Source: Treponema sp.
Lineage (GTDB): Bacteria; Spirochaetota; Spirochaetia; Treponematales; Treponemataceae
Assembly (NCBI GenBank): GCA_016294035.1
Contig: JAEDCT010000010.1
Location: 1-64,000 of the forward strand
DNA: 64,000 nt
Reading direction: 5' to 3'
Shown: in pieces, positions 33,435-42,648 of the stretch
Position numbering within the stretch: position 1 is the first letter of the stretch
Layout: each line of letters opens with the position of its first letter
The notes under the pieces: generated by a model
Told to the model about the DNA's origin: nothing
The model's database searches: none
Seen by the model: the letters and a program-made list of their open reading frames with translations, nothing else
Made by a program: the position numbers and the translations under genes

Positions 33435-35927
33435 ATGCTAACTCTCAAATTTGGTGGAACTAGCATGGGTTCCGCTCGTCGTATTCTTGACAGTGTTGAA
33501 ATCATGATTGGCCGTGCAAAGACAGACAAGATCAGTGTTGTTGTCAGTGCTGTTGCAGGCGTATCAAACAAATTGCAGGCTGCTATTGACGGGTGTATTG
33601 TTGGCGGGACCGCATCTTCTTTTGTAAGTGATCTTCGTAATGTTCATGCTGAAATCTGTTCAGAACTCAAGTCCATTCTTTCTGATTTTGATACACAGTC
33701 TGTAATGGCAAAGATTGAGGCTCATCTTTCAGAACTGGAAAAGCTTTTGTCCGGGCTTGCTGTATTTGCTGAATGCCCTTCAACAGTTTACTGCCGTATC
33801 ATGGGTATGGGTGAGCTTATGTGTGCTCCTCTTGTTGAGGCAGTTCTTCTTGCAAAAAAGCAGAGCGTAATGCTTCTTGATTCACGCAAGTTTATTTTTA
33901 CTACTGGTGATCAGAAAGAAGGTGATCCAGACTATTCATATTGTGCTGATGCATTCTCCGATTACCGCGATGGTTCAGTTCCTTCAGCTCAGATTCTTCT
34001 GTTCCCTGGATTTATCTGTTCATGGATTGGCGGAACAGATTCTAAGCCCGTAATGGGACTCATGGGACGCAATGGTTCAGATTTTTCTGCAGCAATCGTT
34101 GGTTCATGTCTTGGTTCATCAAAGGTTGAATTCTGGACAGATGTTGACGGTGTTTATACTGCAGATCCACGTGTTGTAAAGGATGCAATTCTTGTTGACA
34201 ACATGACTTACGAAGAGGCAATGGAACTTTCATTCTTCGGTTCAAAGGTTCTTCATCCAAAGACTCTTGCTCCACTTGCAGCAAAGGGAATTGAAGCCTG
34301 GTCACTCAATAGTCATAATCCATCAGCAAGAGGAACTTGCATTGGTAAGGGACCTTATGCAGAAGACAAGACAGGTCCTGTCCGCGGTATTTCCTGTCTC
34401 AAGGATTGTGCAATGATTTCCGTAAGTGGTTCCGGAATGAAGGGACGCAAGGGAATGGCTACAAGAATTTTCCAGTCTGTATCAAATGCAGGAATCTCAA
34501 TTCTTCTTATTACCCAGTCTTCTTCTGAGTACACTATTTCCTTCTGCGTAAGAAAGGCATTTGCTTCAAAGGTTCATGATGTTCTCAGAAATGAGTTCGC
34601 CCTTGAAATCTCAACAAAGCTCATAAATCCAATTGGTGTTGAAGACAACTGTGCAATCGTTTCTATCATTGGTGATGCAATGAGAAGCAAGCGTGGTGTT
34701 GCAGGAACATTCTTTGATTCTCTTGCAAGCCGTGACATCAACATTCTTGCCATTGCCCAGGGATCTGCTGAACGTTCTATTTCTGCAGTTATCAAGGCAG
34801 AAGACGGAGACATGGCTGTTCGTGTTGTTCATCAGTTCTTCTTCAATACAGTTCAGTCAATCCAGGTTTATGCATTCGGTGCCGGAACAATTGGTGGCAC
34901 TATGCTTGATCAGATTGGTGAGCAGCAGAAGGCTCTTCTTGAACAGGGAATTGATATCCGCGTAATGGCAATTGCAAATATCGACGGAATGATTTTCAAC
35001 GCAGACGGAATCAATCTTGAAGGCTGGCGTGATCAGGTTAAGGAAAACGGAAAGAAAACAAATCTTGATGAAATCCTTGAGTTCGTAAAAGAAACAAAAC
35101 CTCTCAACCCAATCTTCGTTGACTGTACAGCAAGCTACGATCTTCCTGAAAGATATCTTGATGTGTTCAAGGCCGGCATGAGCATTGCCACACCAAACAA
35201 GAGGGCAAACTCAATGAGCATGGAGTTCTACCACAAGCTTCGCGAGACAGCAAATGAAATGCACGTGCGTTTCCTCTACGAAACAAACGTTGGTGCAGGT
35301 CTTCCAATCATTGACACACTGCAGAATCTCTTCAAGTCTGGAGACAAGCTTACAGGATTCAACGGAATCATGTCTGGTTCACTTTCATATATCTTTGGAA
35401 AACTTGATGAAGGCAAGAAGTTCAGTGAGGCAGTCCTAGAAGCAAAGGAACTGCGCTACACAGAACCGGATCCACGTGACGACCTCAAGGGAACAGACGT
35501 TGCACGCAAGGCACTCATCATTGCTCGTGAAGCAGGTATGTCAATTGAACTTGAAGACATTGAGATGCGTTCAATATTCCCTAAGGATTTCAATATTGAA
35601 GGAACAACAGAAGAATTCCTCAAGAGACTTCCAGAACTGGACAAGTACTTTGATGACAAGATGGCTGCCCTCAAGAAGGAAAACAAGGTTCTTCGCATGG
35701 CAGCTTCAATCAAGGACGGAAAGGTTTCTGTCGGAATGCTTGAAGTAGGAATGGATGATCCATTGTACACAGTTCGCGGTGGAGAAAATGCATTCGTATT
35801 CAATACAGCCCGCTACACACCAATTCCTCTTACAGTCAAGGGATACGGTGCAGGTGCTGGAGTAACTGCAGCCGGTGTATTCGGTGATGTTCTGCGCACT
35901 GTTAGCTGGAACTCGACAAACGCATAA
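33435..35927 (+). CDS. thrA: Bifunctional aspartate kinase/homoserine dehydrogenase
   Basis: An 830-residue fusion catalysing the first and third steps from aspartate to threonine and methionine. The kinase part (1-290) opens with LKFGGTSMGSARRI and contains MGRNGSDFSAAIVG. Two ACT regulatory domains follow (about 310-465; SGSGMKGRKGMATRIF, IVSIIGDAMRSKRGVAGTFF), the usual site of threonine feedback. The dehydrogenase part (470-830) begins VYAFGAGTIGGTMLDQI and carries GIMSGSLSYIF, KELRYTEPDPRDDLKGTDVARK and a GYGAGAGVTAAGVFGD close. AGAGG precedes the ATG. The gene stands alone between a TPR gene and the hairpin chain before iorA. Confidence 0.97.
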   Translation: MLTLKFGGTSMGSARRILDSVEIMIGRAKTDKISVVVSAVAGVSNKLQAAIDGCIVGGTASSFVSDLRNVHAEICSELKSILSDFDTQSVMAKIEAHLSELEKLLSGLAVFAECPSTVYCRIMGMGELMCAPLVEAVLLAKKQSVMLLDSRKFIFTTGDQKEGDPDYSYCADAFSDYRDGSVPSAQILLFPGFICSWIGGTDSKPVMGLMGRNGSDFSAAIVGSCLGSSKVEFWTDVDGVYTADPRVVKDAILVDNMTYEEAMELSFFGSKVLHPKTLAPLAAKGIEAWSLNSHNPSARGTCIGKGPYAEDKTGPVRGISCLKDCAMISVSGSGMKGRKGMATRIFQSVSNAGISILLITQSSSEYTISFCVRKAFASKVHDVLRNEFALEISTKLINPIGVEDNCAIVSIIGDAMRSKRGVAGTFFDSLASRDINILAIAQGSAERSISAVIKAEDGDMAVRVVHQFFFNTVQSIQVYAFGAGTIGGTMLDQIGEQQKALLEQGIDIRVMAIANIDGMIFNADGINLEGWRDQVKENGKKTNLDEILEFVKETKPLNPIFVDCTASYDLPERYLDVFKAGMSIATPNKRANSMSMEFYHKLRETANEMHVRFLYETNVGAGLPIIDTLQNLFKSGDKLTGFNGIMSGSLSYIFGKLDEGKKFSEAVLEAKELRYTEPDPRDDLKGTDVARKALIIAREAGMSIELEDIEMRSIFPKDFNIEGTTEEFLKRLPELDKYFDDKMAALKKENKVLRMAASIKDGKVSVGMLEVGMDDPLYTVRGGENAFVFNTARYTPIPLTVKGYGAGAGVTAAGVFGDVLRTVSWNSTNA

Positions 35928-35953
35928 AATCAGTAACTGAAAAAAATACTAGC

Positions 35954-35990
35954 GGCATCTCGTGTTTTTATATGGGATGCCATTTTTATT
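35954..35990 (+). terminator. Intrinsic terminator of thrA
   Basis: GGCATCTC (35954-35961) pairs with GGGATGCC (35974-35981, one G-U pair) and is followed by ATTTTTATTT, 27 bases after the thrA stop. Confidence 0.8.
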
Positions 35991-36000
35991 TATGGGAGAT

Positions 36001-36130
36001 GTAAGATAAAACCGCTAAAATAGCGCGGCTTTATCTTACCTAAAGTTTGCGTTGCAAACTTATTATTGAACTGCTGTTCCTCATTACATTACGGAACAGC
36101 GTAAAAAGCCAATCGATTGTTGAAACAATC
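36001..36130. repeat. Chain of four short palindromes between thrA and iorA
   Basis: Four perfect inverted repeats follow each other: GTAAGATAAA/TTTATCTTAC (36001-36039, with extra inner pairing), AAGTTTGC-GTT-GCAAACTT (36043-36061), GCTGTTCC/GGAACAGC (36073-36100) and GATTGTT-GA-AACAATC (36115-36130). Only the thrA terminator just before them has a T-run. The density is far above chance and suggests a modular intergenic repeat or structured leader of iorA, whose ATG is 26 bases later. Confidence 0.65.
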
Positions 36131-36155
36131 TTCTTGACTTTTTATAGGAGAATAT

Positions 36156-38030
36156 ATGGCAAATCAAATGATCATGGGAAATCAGGCAATTGCACTTGGA
36201 GCCCTTAAGGCTGGTGTCAATCTGGTTTCTGGCTATCCTGGAACACCATCGTCAGAAATCATAGAGTATGTTGCAAAATACAGAAAGCAGACAGGAACCT
36301 ATGTTGAATGGTCTGTAAATGAAAAGGCTGCCGTAGAAGTTGCAGCCGGTGCAAGTTATGCCGGAGCAAGAACTCTTGTTACAATGAAACAGGTCGGACT
36401 CAATGTTGCCGGCGATCCGGTAATGTGCCTTGCCTATGTTGGCGTTAAAGGAGGAATGGTAATTGTTTCTGCCGATGACCCGGGACCAATTTCCAGCCAG
36501 ACGGAGCAGGATACCCGCCGTTATGGTGAATTCTCCAAGCTTCCTGTGTTTGATCCGTCGAGTCCTGAAGAGGCTTATGAGATGATTCAGGAAGCATTCG
36601 AGTATTCTGAAAAATATTCCACTCCGGTTCTGTTCAGACCCACAACAAGAGTTGACCATGGATATGCGAGCATGGATATTCCGGAACTGCCAAAGGCCCG
36701 TGAAATTCCCGGCTTTGAAAAGAACACACAGCGCTGGGTAATTTTTCCACGAACTTCCTACATGAACCACAGAATTATTTTTGAGCGAAACACAAATGTA
36801 CTGCCAGAGGAATTTTCAAAGCTGCCTTACAACAAGATTGAAAACAATTCAAATCCAGATTCAAATCTTGGAATTGTAACGGGTGGTGTAAGCTATGCCT
36901 ACGTCAAGGAAGCACTGGCTCTCCTCGGAAAAGAAGATACTCCGGTTCTCAAGATTGGAACTCCATATCCATTCCCGAAATTCATTGCTGAGGATTTCCT
37001 GCAGTCAAAGAGTCATGTTCTTGTAATCGAGGAACTGGATCCTGTTATTGAGGATGCCTTGATTCAGTTAAAGGGAAAGGAAAATCTTGGATGCACCATT
37101 CACGGAAAGTATGACAAGAAAACTACTGAAGCTGGTGAGTATTCAGTAGAACTCGTAAAAAAATTCATCGCTTCCTTCCTGAGCATTGACCTTGAAGATC
37201 AGTCTGCATTACAGTCTCCTGAACTTCCTGTTCGTCCGCCTGTGCTTTGTGCCGGCTGTCCACACCGCGCATCTTTCTATGCAGTCAAGCAGGCAATGAA
37301 AAATGAAAAGACCGTGTTCTGCGGCGACATTGGATGCTACACACTGGGAAATGCAAAGCCTCTTGATATGTGCGACACATGTCTTTGCATGGGTGCAGAC
37401 ATAACCATGGCCCAGGGATTCTTCCACGCAGAAAATGACCGTCACTGTTTCTCCTTTATTGGTGATTCTACATTCTTTGCTTCAGGAATCACGGGCGTTG
37501 TGAATGCAGTATACAACAAGTCCCGACAGACAATCTGTATTCTCGACAATTCAACTACTGCCATGACTGGACATCAGCCGCATCCTGGAATTGGTCTCAC
37601 AATGATGGATGACATTACTGAAAAAATCAGCATTGAAAAAATCCTCAAGGCTATTGGAGTTGAACCTGTTCTTACAGTAAATCCTTTTGATCAGAAGACA
37701 GCCCTTGAAGCCGTAAAGGAATGTGACAGCCATGATGGAGTGAGCGCAATTATTTTCAAGTCACCATGTATTGCCCTTCTTTCAAAGGAAGAATTCAAGG
37801 AGTTCAGAAAAAAGCCGGCAGAAGTGAATCTTGAAAAATGTATCGGATGCAAAAAATGCGTAAACGAAACTGGATGTCCTGCATTGTGCTTTGACTTTGA
37901 TTCAAAGAAAGCAACAATTGATTCAACTATGTGTACGGGATGCAGCCTGTGTTCTCAGGTTTGCCCGGTAAATGCAATCAGCTGCCAGCAACTGTTTTGC
38001 GCAGACTTTAAAAATGATAATAACTGTTAG
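36156..38030 (+). CDS. iorA: Indolepyruvate:ferredoxin oxidoreductase, alpha subunit
   Basis: A 624-residue subunit that decarboxylates arylpyruvates made from Trp, Phe or Tyr to aryl-acetyl-CoA, reducing ferredoxin. The N-terminal half has the pyruvate-oxidoreductase-type domain (SGYPGTPSSEIIEYVA), the central part the thiamine-diphosphate site (GDIGCYTLG, GDSTFFASGITGVVN), and the C-terminus two 4Fe-4S motifs (CIGCKKCVNETGC and CTGCSLCSQVCPV). TAGGAG precedes the ATG. iorB follows after 12 bases and paaK after that, forming a complete aryl-CoA pathway. Confidence 0.96.
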   Translation: MANQMIMGNQAIALGALKAGVNLVSGYPGTPSSEIIEYVAKYRKQTGTYVEWSVNEKAAVEVAAGASYAGARTLVTMKQVGLNVAGDPVMCLAYVGVKGGMVIVSADDPGPISSQTEQDTRRYGEFSKLPVFDPSSPEEAYEMIQEAFEYSEKYSTPVLFRPTTRVDHGYASMDIPELPKAREIPGFEKNTQRWVIFPRTSYMNHRIIFERNTNVLPEEFSKLPYNKIENNSNPDSNLGIVTGGVSYAYVKEALALLGKEDTPVLKIGTPYPFPKFIAEDFLQSKSHVLVIEELDPVIEDALIQLKGKENLGCTIHGKYDKKTTEAGEYSVELVKKFIASFLSIDLEDQSALQSPELPVRPPVLCAGCPHRASFYAVKQAMKNEKTVFCGDIGCYTLGNAKPLDMCDTCLCMGADITMAQGFFHAENDRHCFSFIGDSTFFASGITGVVNAVYNKSRQTICILDNSTTAMTGHQPHPGIGLTMMDDITEKISIEKILKAIGVEPVLTVNPFDQKTALEAVKECDSHDGVSAIIFKSPCIALLSKEEFKEFRKKPAEVNLEKCIGCKKCVNETGCPALCFDFDSKKATIDSTMCTGCSLCSQVCPVNAISCQQLFCADFKNDNNC

Positions 38031-38042
38031 TTGAGGTTTTTT

Positions 38043-38615
38043 ATGACAAATATATTGGTATGTGGAATCGGTGGACAGGGAACTGTTCTTGCTGCAAAGC
38101 TTCTTGATCAGGCTGCAATTCATGCGGGACTTTCAGTTCATTCTGCAGAAACAATTGGAATGGCCCAGCGCGGTGGAAGCGTAACCAGTCATGTCAGGAT
38201 TGGAAATGACGTTTACTCTCCATTGATTCCTTTTGGAAGTGCAGACATGATAATTGCCTTTGAATTATGTGAGGCCGCCCGAAATATATGCTATCTCAAG
38301 AAGGGTGGAACTGTTGTCGTGAACAACAAGATCATTAGCCCGGTGACTGCAGTTCTTGCCGGAAAGTCATTTGATGAAAAGACCATGATTGACTACATGA
38401 AGGAAACTGCTGGAAAGGTAGTTGCAGTTGATACGGACCGAATTTGCAGTGAACTTGGATCTGCAAAAGTTGTCAACACAATTCTTCTTGGAGCCGCTCT
38501 CAGGGAAGGAATTGCCGGAATCACCAAAGAGGATGTTGTTGAGGCAATCAGGCTTTCAGTTAAGCCAAAGTTTGTGGAGCTCAATCTAAGGGCTTTGGAA
38601 GTTTCAAAAATATGA
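38043..38615 (+). CDS. iorB: Indolepyruvate:ferredoxin oxidoreductase, beta subunit
   Basis: A 190-residue partner of IorA from the pyruvate/ketoisovalerate oxidoreductase gamma family. It begins ILVCGIGGQGTVLAAKLL and has the AETIGMAQRGGSVTSHVRIG and ADMIIAFELCEAAR segments typical of the family. The ATG at 38043 follows TTGAGG and gives the usual N-terminus; an in-frame TTG at 38031 is less likely. The tight spacing to iorA means equimolar production. Confidence 0.95.
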   Translation: MTNILVCGIGGQGTVLAAKLLDQAAIHAGLSVHSAETIGMAQRGGSVTSHVRIGNDVYSPLIPFGSADMIIAFELCEAARNICYLKKGGTVVVNNKIISPVTAVLAGKSFDEKTMIDYMKETAGKVVAVDTDRICSELGSAKVVNTILLGAALREGIAGITKEDVVEAIRLSVKPKFVELNLRALEVSKI

Positions 38616-38668
38616 AACATCTGTTATACTGTTATTATTAAGAGAAACACTTTCAAGAGGGAAAATAT

Positions 38669-39910
38669 ATGAAACTCACACAGAAACAGATTGAACTTGT
38701 TGATGCACAGGTAAAGCGCCTTATTGCTGGTGATAGTTATTATGGAAAGAAATACAGGGAAATGGGAATCACTGGAGTTAAGTCACAGGAGGATTTTGAG
38801 AAGCTTCCATTCAGCTCCAAGGATGACTTGAGAAACGCTTATCCCCTTGGAATTCAGGCTGTTCCTGATGAAGATGTTGTGCGAATTCATTCATCAAGCG
38901 GAACAACAGGAAAGCCTGTAATTATTCCATACACCAAGAAAGACGTTGACGACTGGGCTATTCAGTTTGCCCGCTGCTACGAAATGGCTGGAATCACAAA
39001 GAAAGACCGCATTCAGATTACACCGGGTTATGGACTTTGGACGGCAGGCATAGGTTTTCAGGCAGGCTGTGAAAAGCTTGGAGCCATGGCAGTTCCAATG
39101 GGGCCTGGAAACACTGAAAAGCAGCTTCAGATGATGCAGGATCTTCAGTCAACTGTAATCTGCGCAACCTCAAGCTATGCTCTTCTTCTTTCAGAGGAAA
39201 TAACAAAGCGCGGAATCAAGGACAAGATTGCACTTAAAAAGGGTGTCATCGGAAGTGAACGCTGGTCTGACAAGATGCGCAAGAGCATCCAGGACGGACT
39301 TGGAATTGAGCTTTATGACATCTACGGACTTACTGAAATCTACGGACCTGGAATCGGAATCAACTGTCAGAAGGAAAAGTACATTCATTACTGGGATGAC
39401 TATCTTTTCATCGAGATCATCAATCCGGAAACCGGAAAGCCTGTGGCAGACGGAGAAGAAGGTGAAATCGTAATCACAACTCTGGTTAAGGAAGGAGCCC
39501 CTCTCTTAAGATTCCGCACACATGATCTTTCAAGAATCATTCCTCAAAAGTGTTCCTGTGGTTCATGCTATCCGCGTCTTGACATTATCAAGGGACGCAG
39601 CGACGACATGTTCAAGGTTCACGGCGTAAATATGTTCCCTGCCCAGGTTGAGGAAGTTCTTCACCAGATTGACGGTGCCACAAGTGAATACTCTATTGCC
39701 ATCGGTCATGATGATGACAACAACAAGGACGTAATGGTTCTCACGGTTGAAGTTGAAGGCCGCGTTAACTTTGAGGATACGGGAAAGGCAATTGCAAACC
39801 TGTTTAAGTCAAAAATCGGCGTAAATCCAAAAGTTTCTGTTGTTCCTGTTGGAACCTTGCCAAGAAGCGAAAAGAAGACAAAACGAGTATTTGATCACCG
39901 CGAATCCTGA
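38669..39910 (+). CDS. paaK: Phenylacetate-CoA ligase-type enzyme
   Basis: A 413-residue ANL-superfamily enzyme interconverting aryl-acetate, CoA and ATP with aryl-acetyl-CoA and AMP. Motifs are SSSGTTGKPVIIPYT, YDIYGLTEIYGPG and the C-terminal catalytic lysine in RSEKKTKRVFDHR, and the length is standard for PaaK. With iorAB it likely runs backward or forward to recover energy from aromatic amino acids: amino acid to arylpyruvate, to aryl-acetyl-CoA, to aryl-acetate. A cysteine pair (CSCGSCYP) near residue 295 is like the zinc-like cluster in some PaaK enzymes. AGAGGG precedes the ATG. Confidence 0.93.
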   Translation: MKLTQKQIELVDAQVKRLIAGDSYYGKKYREMGITGVKSQEDFEKLPFSSKDDLRNAYPLGIQAVPDEDVVRIHSSSGTTGKPVIIPYTKKDVDDWAIQFARCYEMAGITKKDRIQITPGYGLWTAGIGFQAGCEKLGAMAVPMGPGNTEKQLQMMQDLQSTVICATSSYALLLSEEITKRGIKDKIALKKGVIGSERWSDKMRKSIQDGLGIELYDIYGLTEIYGPGIGINCQKEKYIHYWDDYLFIEIINPETGKPVADGEEGEIVITTLVKEGAPLLRFRTHDLSRIIPQKCSCGSCYPRLDIIKGRSDDMFKVHGVNMFPAQVEEVLHQIDGATSEYSIAIGHDDDNNKDVMVLTVEVEGRVNFEDTGKAIANLFKSKIGVNPKVSVVPVGTLPRSEKKTKRVFDHRES

Positions 39911-39953
39911 TTAAACAGCTTAAATTTGTACTAATCGGAATTATAAAAAATTG

Positions 39954-40007
39954 TCCCCGGAACCTGAAAAAAACTCAAAAATCTCCAGGTTTCGGGGGAT
40001 TTTTTTT
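39954..40007 (+). terminator. Intrinsic terminator of the iorAB-paaK operon
   Basis: TCCCCGGAACCTG (39954-39966) pairs, with a one-base bulge and a G-U pair, with CAGGTTTCGGGGGA (39986-39999), followed by eight T residues. Confidence 0.85.
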
Positions 40008-40026
40008 GCGGGAAACCTATATTTTG

Positions 40027-40055
40027 TTGTATTTTTTGTATTCTTAATCTATAAT
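40027..40055 (+). promoter_or_regulatory. Promoter of the PilZ-TPR pair
   Basis: TTGTAT (40027-40032) and a perfect TATAAT (40050-40055) are spaced by 17 bases. Transcription would begin near 40062, on or next to the ATG at 40063, so the message may have no leader. Confidence 0.6.
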
Positions 40056-40062
40056 GAAACTT

Positions 40063-40995
40063 ATGGCAATTGTTACAGCGCAGGTATTAAATCGTTATTA
40101 CGAAGAATATCAGAACACTGAAGTTACATTCTCAAAAGAAATCATGCATACATTGAAGGTTGATCCACGACAGATTTACGTTAAGAGCGGTGGGCTTCAG
40201 TGGCCTTGCATTATTAATTCTACATCATTTACACAGGCTAAGATCATTCTTGGAATAAAGAGTGGTGCATACCAGGCTCTTTCAAAGAAGGGTCTTGGTG
40301 CAGAACCGGCATCTGCCAGCATTAGATTCAGCTTTTATCAGCCTGATGGGCAGACTTTCAGTTTCTTCGTTGCTTCAAAGGTAAAATTCATTGAACAGTA
40401 TATGAACAGCTCGGAACTTGCAGTTCTCACACTGCAGTTTACCCAGCGTCCGCCTGATGATCTTATCCAGATGATTGGTAATCTTCTTGATGCAAACATT
40501 AATGCCGTTAAGCGAAAGGAAGAGAGAATCCCGATTAATCAGGATACCATGAGAAAGCTTGGTCTTCCAAAGAAGGAAATGTCCGTTACGGTTCAGGGAG
40601 TTCCACGCCACTGTATCTTGCAGGATTTGTCTTTCGGCGGTGCAAAGATTGTTCTTCTCGGACTGGCACAGTTCCTGATCAATAAGGATGTTTCACTTCA
40701 GTTTGAATTTGAAGATCCTCATGAAATCATCAACTTGAAGGGTGTTATTGTTAATGCAAGCTTTATTGAGGGTCGCAAGGATATTATTGAGGCAAGCATA
40801 AAGTATGATGAGGCATCTGTTTCTCTGGCATACAAGATTCGTATCAATAATTTCATCACTACAATGAGAAAGACTGAGTTGAACCAGAAATTTGCAGATG
40901 TAGTTGAAGAAGTCCCACCTGCAGACTCAAAGCCGGCTGCTCAGACAGCACAGGCCGCTCCTGTTTCTCAGGTTCCTCAGACACCAGCTCAGTAA
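40063..40995 (+). CDS. PilZ-domain protein
   Basis: About 310 residues. The C-terminal half has a PilZ domain: RKEERIPINQDT corresponds to the RxxxR arginine motif and LSFGGAKIVL to the D/NxSxxG motif, the two c-di-GMP contacts, with Phe-Gly-Gly in the second. The N-terminal 135 residues form a YcgR-like or unknown beta domain. The last 30 residues are Ala/Pro/Gln-rich. An ATG at 40054 overlaps the -10 box, so 40063 is preferred; neither has a ribosome binding site. It probably responds to c-di-GMP, which the EAL protein at 13326-15209 should degrade. Confidence 0.82.
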   Translation: MAIVTAQVLNRYYEEYQNTEVTFSKEIMHTLKVDPRQIYVKSGGLQWPCIINSTSFTQAKIILGIKSGAYQALSKKGLGAEPASASIRFSFYQPDGQTFSFFVASKVKFIEQYMNSSELAVLTLQFTQRPPDDLIQMIGNLLDANINAVKRKEERIPINQDTMRKLGLPKKEMSVTVQGVPRHCILQDLSFGGAKIVLLGLAQFLINKDVSLQFEFEDPHEIINLKGVIVNASFIEGRKDIIEASIKYDEASVSLAYKIRINNFITTMRKTELNQKFADVVEEVPPADSKPAAQTAQAAPVSQVPQTPAQ

Positions 40996-41004
40996 GGAAA
41001 CAAA

Positions 41005-42147
41005 ATGAGCATAACAAATTCATTAGACTCGATTTATTTCATAAAGGTTCCAGAGGGAACGTCTTTTTCTAAGGCTGCCTTCAAGATTGATCCGAATATT
41101 GAGCTTCCGGTGCAGAAAAAAGAAAAGGATGCCTCAATTGAAGAGGATTTTTCCAAGCTTTCCGAAGAGCAGATTCTTTCAGGTATTCTCACAGTTCTTG
41201 CTTATGATTCTGGAAACGAAAACGCACAGTATTACCGCGACATGATCACACAGTGCCGTCCAAATATCAAGACAGAGCTTTGCGAGGCTGCAGTTCTCAA
41301 GACAAAGAATGAGGACTGGGATATTGCAGAGGAAATCTGGCTTGCCCTTAAGGGACTTGATCCAAAGGATATGGCAATCACTTTCAACATGGCACTTTTT
41401 TTTGACCAGAAGGCAGACAGTTTCAGGTCAATGGAACTTCACGATGATGCCGATGCCTATGATGAACTTGCTTTGTCAAACTATAAGGCTTGTATAGAAG
41501 AGGACATGCCGGATGCATATTTTAATGCCGGTTTCTTCTATCTTAAAAAGAATAATTTTTCTGAGGCCAAGAGTTGTTTTGAAACATACCTGGCAATTCT
41601 CTCCGATGAAAAGGATGAAACTCTTGGTGAAAATGGAATCTACAAAAAAGAGCGAGCTCAGGAAATGATAGACGTTATTTCCAACAGGCATCTTGAAGAT
41701 GAAAAGTTCCATCGTGCATATCAGTTGATTTCATCGGGACAGGAAGAAAAGGGCCTCGAAGAAATCAGAAAATTTATCCGCGACAATCCTTATGTTTGGA
41801 ATGCCTGGTTCCTCCTTGGATGGGCTTTGAGACGCATGGGCAGGTTTGAGGATGCAAAGCAGGCTTTCCTTAAGGCTCAGGAATGTGACGGTGGCGATGA
41901 AAATTCTGATTCATTGAATGAGCTTGCAATCTGCCAGATGGAAACAGGTGATCTTGATGCTGCAAAGAAAACTCTCGTTAAGGCTCTCGGGTATAACAGC
42001 GAAAATCTCAAGATCTTGAGCAATCTCGGATATTTGAGTGAAAAGACCGGTGATCTGGAGGAAGCCAGAAAATACTTTGAGCTGGTTCTTGATCTTGATC
42101 CCAATGACAAGATAGCAAAGCAGGAATACGACAGGCTTTCAAACTAG
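41005..42147 (+). CDS. TPR-repeat protein
   Basis: A 380-residue cytoplasmic protein with about six TPR-like helical pairs (DAYFNAGFFYLKKNNFSEAK and the C-terminal LSNLGYLSEKTGDLEEARK are clear). AAGGA precedes the ATG, 9 bases after the PilZ gene, so the two are co-transcribed. A scaffold role for the PilZ protein is possible; nothing in the sequence proves it. A small hairpin (CAGAAT 42152, ATTCTG 42169) separates it from the convergent DUF192 gene. Confidence 0.85.
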   Translation: MSITNSLDSIYFIKVPEGTSFSKAAFKIDPNIELPVQKKEKDASIEEDFSKLSEEQILSGILTVLAYDSGNENAQYYRDMITQCRPNIKTELCEAAVLKTKNEDWDIAEEIWLALKGLDPKDMAITFNMALFFDQKADSFRSMELHDDADAYDELALSNYKACIEEDMPDAYFNAGFFYLKKNNFSEAKSCFETYLAILSDEKDETLGENGIYKKERAQEMIDVISNRHLEDEKFHRAYQLISSGQEEKGLEEIRKFIRDNPYVWNAWFLLGWALRRMGRFEDAKQAFLKAQECDGGDENSDSLNELAICQMETGDLDAAKKTLVKALGYNSENLKILSNLGYLSEKTGDLEEARKYFELVLDLDPNDKIAKQEYDRLSN

Positions 42148-42180
42148 ACCGCAGAATTTCATTAGGGCATTCTGGCAGAA

Positions 42181-42648
42181 TCATCTGTTGCCCAAAAGTA
42201 CTTTGTCTCCAGTTTTTACTCCAGCTTTCTCATACCATCCCTGTGGAACTTCAAGTGCATAGCGGACTGATCTTGTGCTCTGGATTGGTGCAAGGCTGAA
42301 TGGTGTCATGTCGTAAATATCGCGGATAATTCCCTGGGAATCTATGTATGCAATTGAGAGAGGGTGGGGTGTATTCTTCATCCAGAACGAAAGTACCTGA
42401 TCCTTCTGAAAAACAAAGAGCATTCCTGTTCCATCCGGGATATTCTTTCTTTCCATGAATCCGAAATTCCTTTCCTCAGCTTTTGATGCAATTTCTGACT
42501 TCACGAAAACACTTGTTGAATCTGCCTTGACGATTTCGAGGGTTTCAACAGGGAGATTAAATTTTGTTTTCTGCTGGCAGGAAACAAACTGGGGGCAAAT
42601 GAGAGCTGCTGCAATTATTGCAAAGAATAGTTTTTTCATTTTTTTCAT
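42181..42648 (-). CDS. DUF192-family lipoprotein
   Basis: A 155-residue protein with a lipoprotein signal (FVSC, Cys near 24) and one DUF192 domain (RNFGFMERKNIPDGTGMLFVF, WMKNTPHPLSIAYID, VRYALEVPQGWYEKAGVKTGDKV). DUF192 proteins are small beta-barrel proteins of uncertain role. The ATG at 42648 overlaps the stop of the upstream gene (TAATG). It is the third gene of a minus-strand set with the cNMP-binding regulator and an exported protein. Confidence 0.88.
   Translation of the reverse strand: MKKMKKLFFAIIAAALICPQFVSCQQKTKFNLPVETLEIVKADSTSVFVKSEIASKAEERNFGFMERKNIPDGTGMLFVFQKDQVLSFWMKNTPHPLSIAYIDSQGIIRDIYDMTPFSLAPIQSTRSVRYALEVPQGWYEKAGVKTGDKVLLGNR

Noticed and set aside
36001..36130. CRISPR array or tRNA-like structure in the thrA-iorA gap
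   Set aside because: The palindromes differ from one another, so there is no repeat-spacer pattern, and no tRNA arms are present.
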